Shown one piece after another: positions 60,569 through 64,000 of a DNA stretch of 64,000 nt (position 1 is the first letter of the stretch; the number at the start of each line of letters is the position of its first letter). The notes beneath the pieces were generated by a model. That model made no database searches. It was not told the DNA's origin and saw only the letters and a list, made by a program, of their open reading frames with translations. The stretch spans positions 37,582,537 to 37,646,536 of the forward strand of contig JAPTHN010000012.1 in the NCBI GenBank assembly GCA_026936325.1, given 5' to 3'. The position numbers were made by a program, and so were the translations under genes. The stretch is from Platynereis dumerilii. Its lineage: Eukaryota; Annelida; Polychaeta; Phyllodocida; Nereididae.

Positions 60569-61892
60569 TTATTATTATTATTATTATTATTATTGAGCTC
60601 AGGAAAACTGTGATTACTACAAAACTATTAAAGATCCTGTTTTACAAGTCAAGGGTAATATGCGACTCCATTGCGCGCTACTTCATACGAAATTTCATGA
60701 TCAAATTTCATGATGCTTATGAGTTATGAGGAAAATATAAAATAAATTTCCGGCGCAGGTTTCTCAGAACCTAAGCATAACTGAGACCTGTTGATTTTTT
60801 GTAAGATGCCTTGACTAAGTCTTCAGGTCTGAAAGGCGTCTTGTGAAGATTTCATGAATACATTTCAAGATATGATTTTTTGAAAATTGGATATCCCGAA
60901 AACTGACCAAAATTTTGTTGAAAAACAGGGAAGGAATGCTCTTAGAGAGCTGAAATTGGCTGAACATACAGATGTACCACAGTGTACCAACTTCACAAAG
61001 TTACGGACCGCTCGGACCAACGGTCTTGGCGCTACGGACGTCCAAAAATGCAATTTTCAAGTGGCCATATCTCGGTCCCTATTTAAGCTACAACAAAGTT
61101 TGACATATCACAAGAAAGGTCTGTTTGTCAGCTTTCCAATGGTATATAGCATGATAGTGTCAGACGCGCGGCGTAGAATCGCGTCAGACATTGAAAATTT
61201 CATGTCACTTTTTGCGCCTTTCAAAACATTTTTGGCTAAAAAATCTATGAAGTTCTTCTTGGATGTTCGTGAATATTTTTTTCTATATACCTTTGTTAGG
61301 CCTACATACTGTCCTCAAAGGAAATTTGCCTACATCAAATGGTTTTTCCTAGAGAATTTTTTTAAATTCAAATTTCAACTTTAGATTGCTCAGCTTCTAA
61401 CTATCCAAATCTTATGAAATTAACACTAAAAGATGTGTAAAATTATGGCCTTATCTGTTCTCTAAGGGCATGGACCTCATTCGAATAACCTATTTTACAT
61501 GTATGATTTCATATATTCAATTATAGCTACTAAGTGCATATTTCAAATCAGTTAAAACTCAAATGACATGTTGCTAATTTTTTGCCCAATTTTTCCATGT
61601 AGACACAACCATGCAACTCTTATGGCTTGCCTGCAACAGGCCATTAGGGTTAGGGTTAGGGTTTACTCAATATGCATTGCTTGCAGGGTAGTATGCTTGA
61701 CCACAACAGGTGTGTCTGGCTGCCTCGACTTTTGATAGGCATATGCACCAACAAGATTACTACATTCATACATGGTTTTAAGAATTCATCATGAAGGACA
61801 TGAACTGGAAAGAGGGAGCATGCAGGGCAGGGGAGACGGGGGGGCGCGGGGGATTATCCGATATTGCCGTACGGCAATATCAGTTATACTAG
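60569..61892 (+). mobile_element. Family A body and 3' end (5' tip 58910)
   Basis: The body starts at about 60595 (GAGCTCAGG). It contains the longest body frame seen, 165 codons at 60887-61384. TTAGGG repeats lie near 61642. CTAG is at 61889-61892. Confidence 0.75.
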
Positions 61893-61903
61893 TTTTTATT
61901 ATT

Positions 61904-63270
61904 ATAATCCCCCGCTCGCGCAGCGGCGGGGGATTATATTGATATTCTTCGTTTTATTATTATTATTATTCAGCTCAGGAAAACTGTGATTACTGCAAAA
62001 CTATTACAGATGACATCCTGAAACCTCAAACGCAATATGTGACTCCATTGCGTGCTACTTCTTACGAAATTTCATGATCAAATTTCAAGACACTTATGAG
62101 TTATGAGCAAAATACAAAAAAAATTTCCGGCGCAGGTTTCTCAGAACCTAAGCATAACTGAGACCTGTTGATTTTTTGTAAGATACCTTGACAAAGTCTC
62201 CAGTGCAGAAAGGCGTCCTGTGGAGATTTCATGAATACATTTCAAGATACGATTTTTTGAAAATTGAACATCCCGAAAATTTATGGAAAATTTTCTGAAA
62301 AACAGGGAAGGAATGCTCGTAGAAAGCTGAAAATGGGTATACTTACAGACCTACTCTAGTGTACCAACTTCACAAAGTTACGGACCGCTCGGACAAACGG
62401 TCTCTGCGCTACGGACGCACAAAAACTCAAACTTCAAGTGGCCATATCTCGGTCCCTATCGCAGCTACAGACTAGTTTCACATATCACAAGAAAGGTCTG
62501 TTTGTCAGCTTTCCAATGGTGTATAGCATAATAGTGTCAGGCGCGCGCCGTAGAATCGCGTCGGACATTGAAAATTTCATGTCACTTTTTAGGCCCAAAA
62601 AACCTTTTCGGCTCAAAAAGTCAATGTAATTCTTCATGCACGTCCATCATTATTTTATGTGGGCTACCCATATCAGCCCTCCATATTGTCCCCAAACATA
62701 AATCACCTACATTAAATAGTTTGTCCTAGAGAATTTTTTTAATTTTCAAACTTCAAATATAAATTGCTCAGCTTCCGGTTATTCAAATTTCATGAAATTA
62801 ATACCAAAAGATGCTTAAAATTATCGCCTTTACTGTCCTCCAAGGCCATACAGCTCATAGTAATAGCCAATTTTACATAGATGATTTTATATAAGCCACT
62901 ATAACTCCTGCATTTATGTTTCAAATCAGATGAAAATGCAATGACATGTTCCTAATTTATTGCCTGATTTTTCCATGTAGGCACATCTCCCCAACTCTTA
63001 TGGTTTGCCTGCAGCAAGCCATTAGGGTTAGGGTTAGGGTTTACTCAACATGCACTGCTTGCAGGGTGGTACGCTTGGCCAGCACAGGTGTGTCTGGCAG
63101 TCAAGATATTTGATAGGCATATGCTCCAACAACATTGCAGCGTTCATACATGCTTTTAAGAATTCATCATGAAGGACATGAATTGGAAGGGGAGAGTAAG
63201 CAGGGCAGGGAGACAGGGGGGGCGCGGGGGATTATCCGATATTGCCGTACGGCAATATCAGTTATACTAG
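61904..63270 (+). mobile_element. Complete family A element, 1.37 kb
   Basis: The 5' hairpin is at 61904-61937 (CTCGCGCAGCG loop). The body starts at about 61968. Three TTAGGG units lie near 63024. CTAG is at 63267-63270. It closely matches 22276-23576 in the right half. Confidence 0.85.
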
Positions 63271-64000
63271 TTATTATTATTATTCTTATTATTCTTATTA
63301 TTATTCTTATTATTATTCAGCTCAGGAAAACTGTGATTACTGCAAAACTATTAGAGATAACACCCTGAAACCTCAAACACAATATGTGACTCTGTTGCGT
63401 GCTACTTCTTGTGAAATTTCTTGATCAAATTTCATGATACTAACGCGTTATTGAGAAAATAAAAAATCAATTTCTGGCAGCGTTTCCAGGAGAACAAAAG
63501 AAAATTAGGCTTTGCTGATTTTTTGTAAGATACCTTGACAAAGGTTCCAGTGCAGAAAGGTGTCTCATGGAAATTTCATGAATAGTTTCAGAGATATGAA
63601 TTTTTCAATATTGGATGTCATGAAAATTTTCTAAAATTTTTCTGGAAAACAGGGAAGGAATGCTCGTAGAAAGCTGAAAATGGGTACACTTACAGATGTA
63701 CCCTAGTGTACAAACTTCACAAAGTTACGGACCGCTCGCACAAACGGTCTTGGCGCTACGGACGTCCAAAAACCCAATTTTCAAGTGCTCATATCTCGGT
63801 CCCTATTTAAGCTACAGCAAAGTATCACATATCACAAGAAAGGTCTGTTTCTCAGCTTTCCAATGGTGTATAGCATTATAGTGTCAGACGCCCGACGTAG
63901 AATCGCGTCAGACATTGAAAATTTCATGTCACTTTTTGCGCCTAAAAAACCTTTTCGGCTCAAAAAGTCGATGAAATTCTTCATGCACGTCCATGAATAT
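63271..64000 (+). mobile_element. Family A body, cut by window end (5' tip 58860)
   Basis: The body starts at about 63318 after a long TTA/TTC microsatellite and is normal family A sequence to the window edge. Confidence 0.8.

Noticed and set aside
20801-64000. Plain tandem satellite of ~1.4-kb units
   Set aside because: Units have transposon ends, four families, varying lengths and stacked 5' tips that a simple tandem array does not produce.

Overview
This is an AT-rich animal genome window made almost entirely of rolling-circle DNA transposons of the Helentron (Helitron2) type. It holds one large protein-coding element and about thirty non-autonomous relatives nested in one another. No ordinary host gene, tRNA or rRNA was recognised. 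The intron-free transposon protein, the (TTA/TTC)n microsatellites, the TTAGGG tracts and the hAT-type MITE all point to a metazoan, probably a marine invertebrate. The species cannot be named from the sequence.

Layout. 1-636 is the tail of a family B non-autonomous element. 637-20800 reads as one ~20 kb autonomous Helentron with family B sequence at both ends. Its left part (890-6566) is non-coding, with a ~200-bp diverged tandem repeat and a terminal-inverted-repeat transposon that is itself interrupted by a 724-bp hAT-like MITE with a perfect 8-bp target duplication. A 130-bp satellite (6567-7380) and a ~154-bp satellite (7381-10917) lead directly into a single uninterrupted 2409-codon gene (10918-18147). 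The protein carries an 18-residue basic repeat, a Cys/His-rich region, a HUH/Y2 Rep nuclease, a PIF1-type helicase, an AP-type endonuclease and, unusually, a complete ubiquitin-specific protease at the C-terminus. About 2 kb of ~540-bp tandem repeats follow, then an A-rich tract and the family B 3' end (hairpin + CTAG).

20801-64000 is a dense nest of non-autonomous elements of four families (A, B, C, D). All share one plan: a 5' hairpin, a T/A-rich microsatellite, a 0.8-1.5 kb non-coding body, a purine/G-rich tract, a short inverted copy of the 5' end, a terminal palindrome, then CTAG and T. I count 26 intact 5' hairpins and 31 3' termini. They follow a bracket rule: new elements inserted into T^T sites in the 5' microsatellite, or at the right junction, of older ones. 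An outer element is therefore split into a short 5' piece and a body that can lie many kilobases away. Every B, C and D terminus closes on its own family, and A subtypes also match across the predicted pairs.

The genes work as one system: the 2409-aa protein is the likely trans-acting factor for family B and perhaps for A, C and D, whose ends have the same architecture with diverged sequences.
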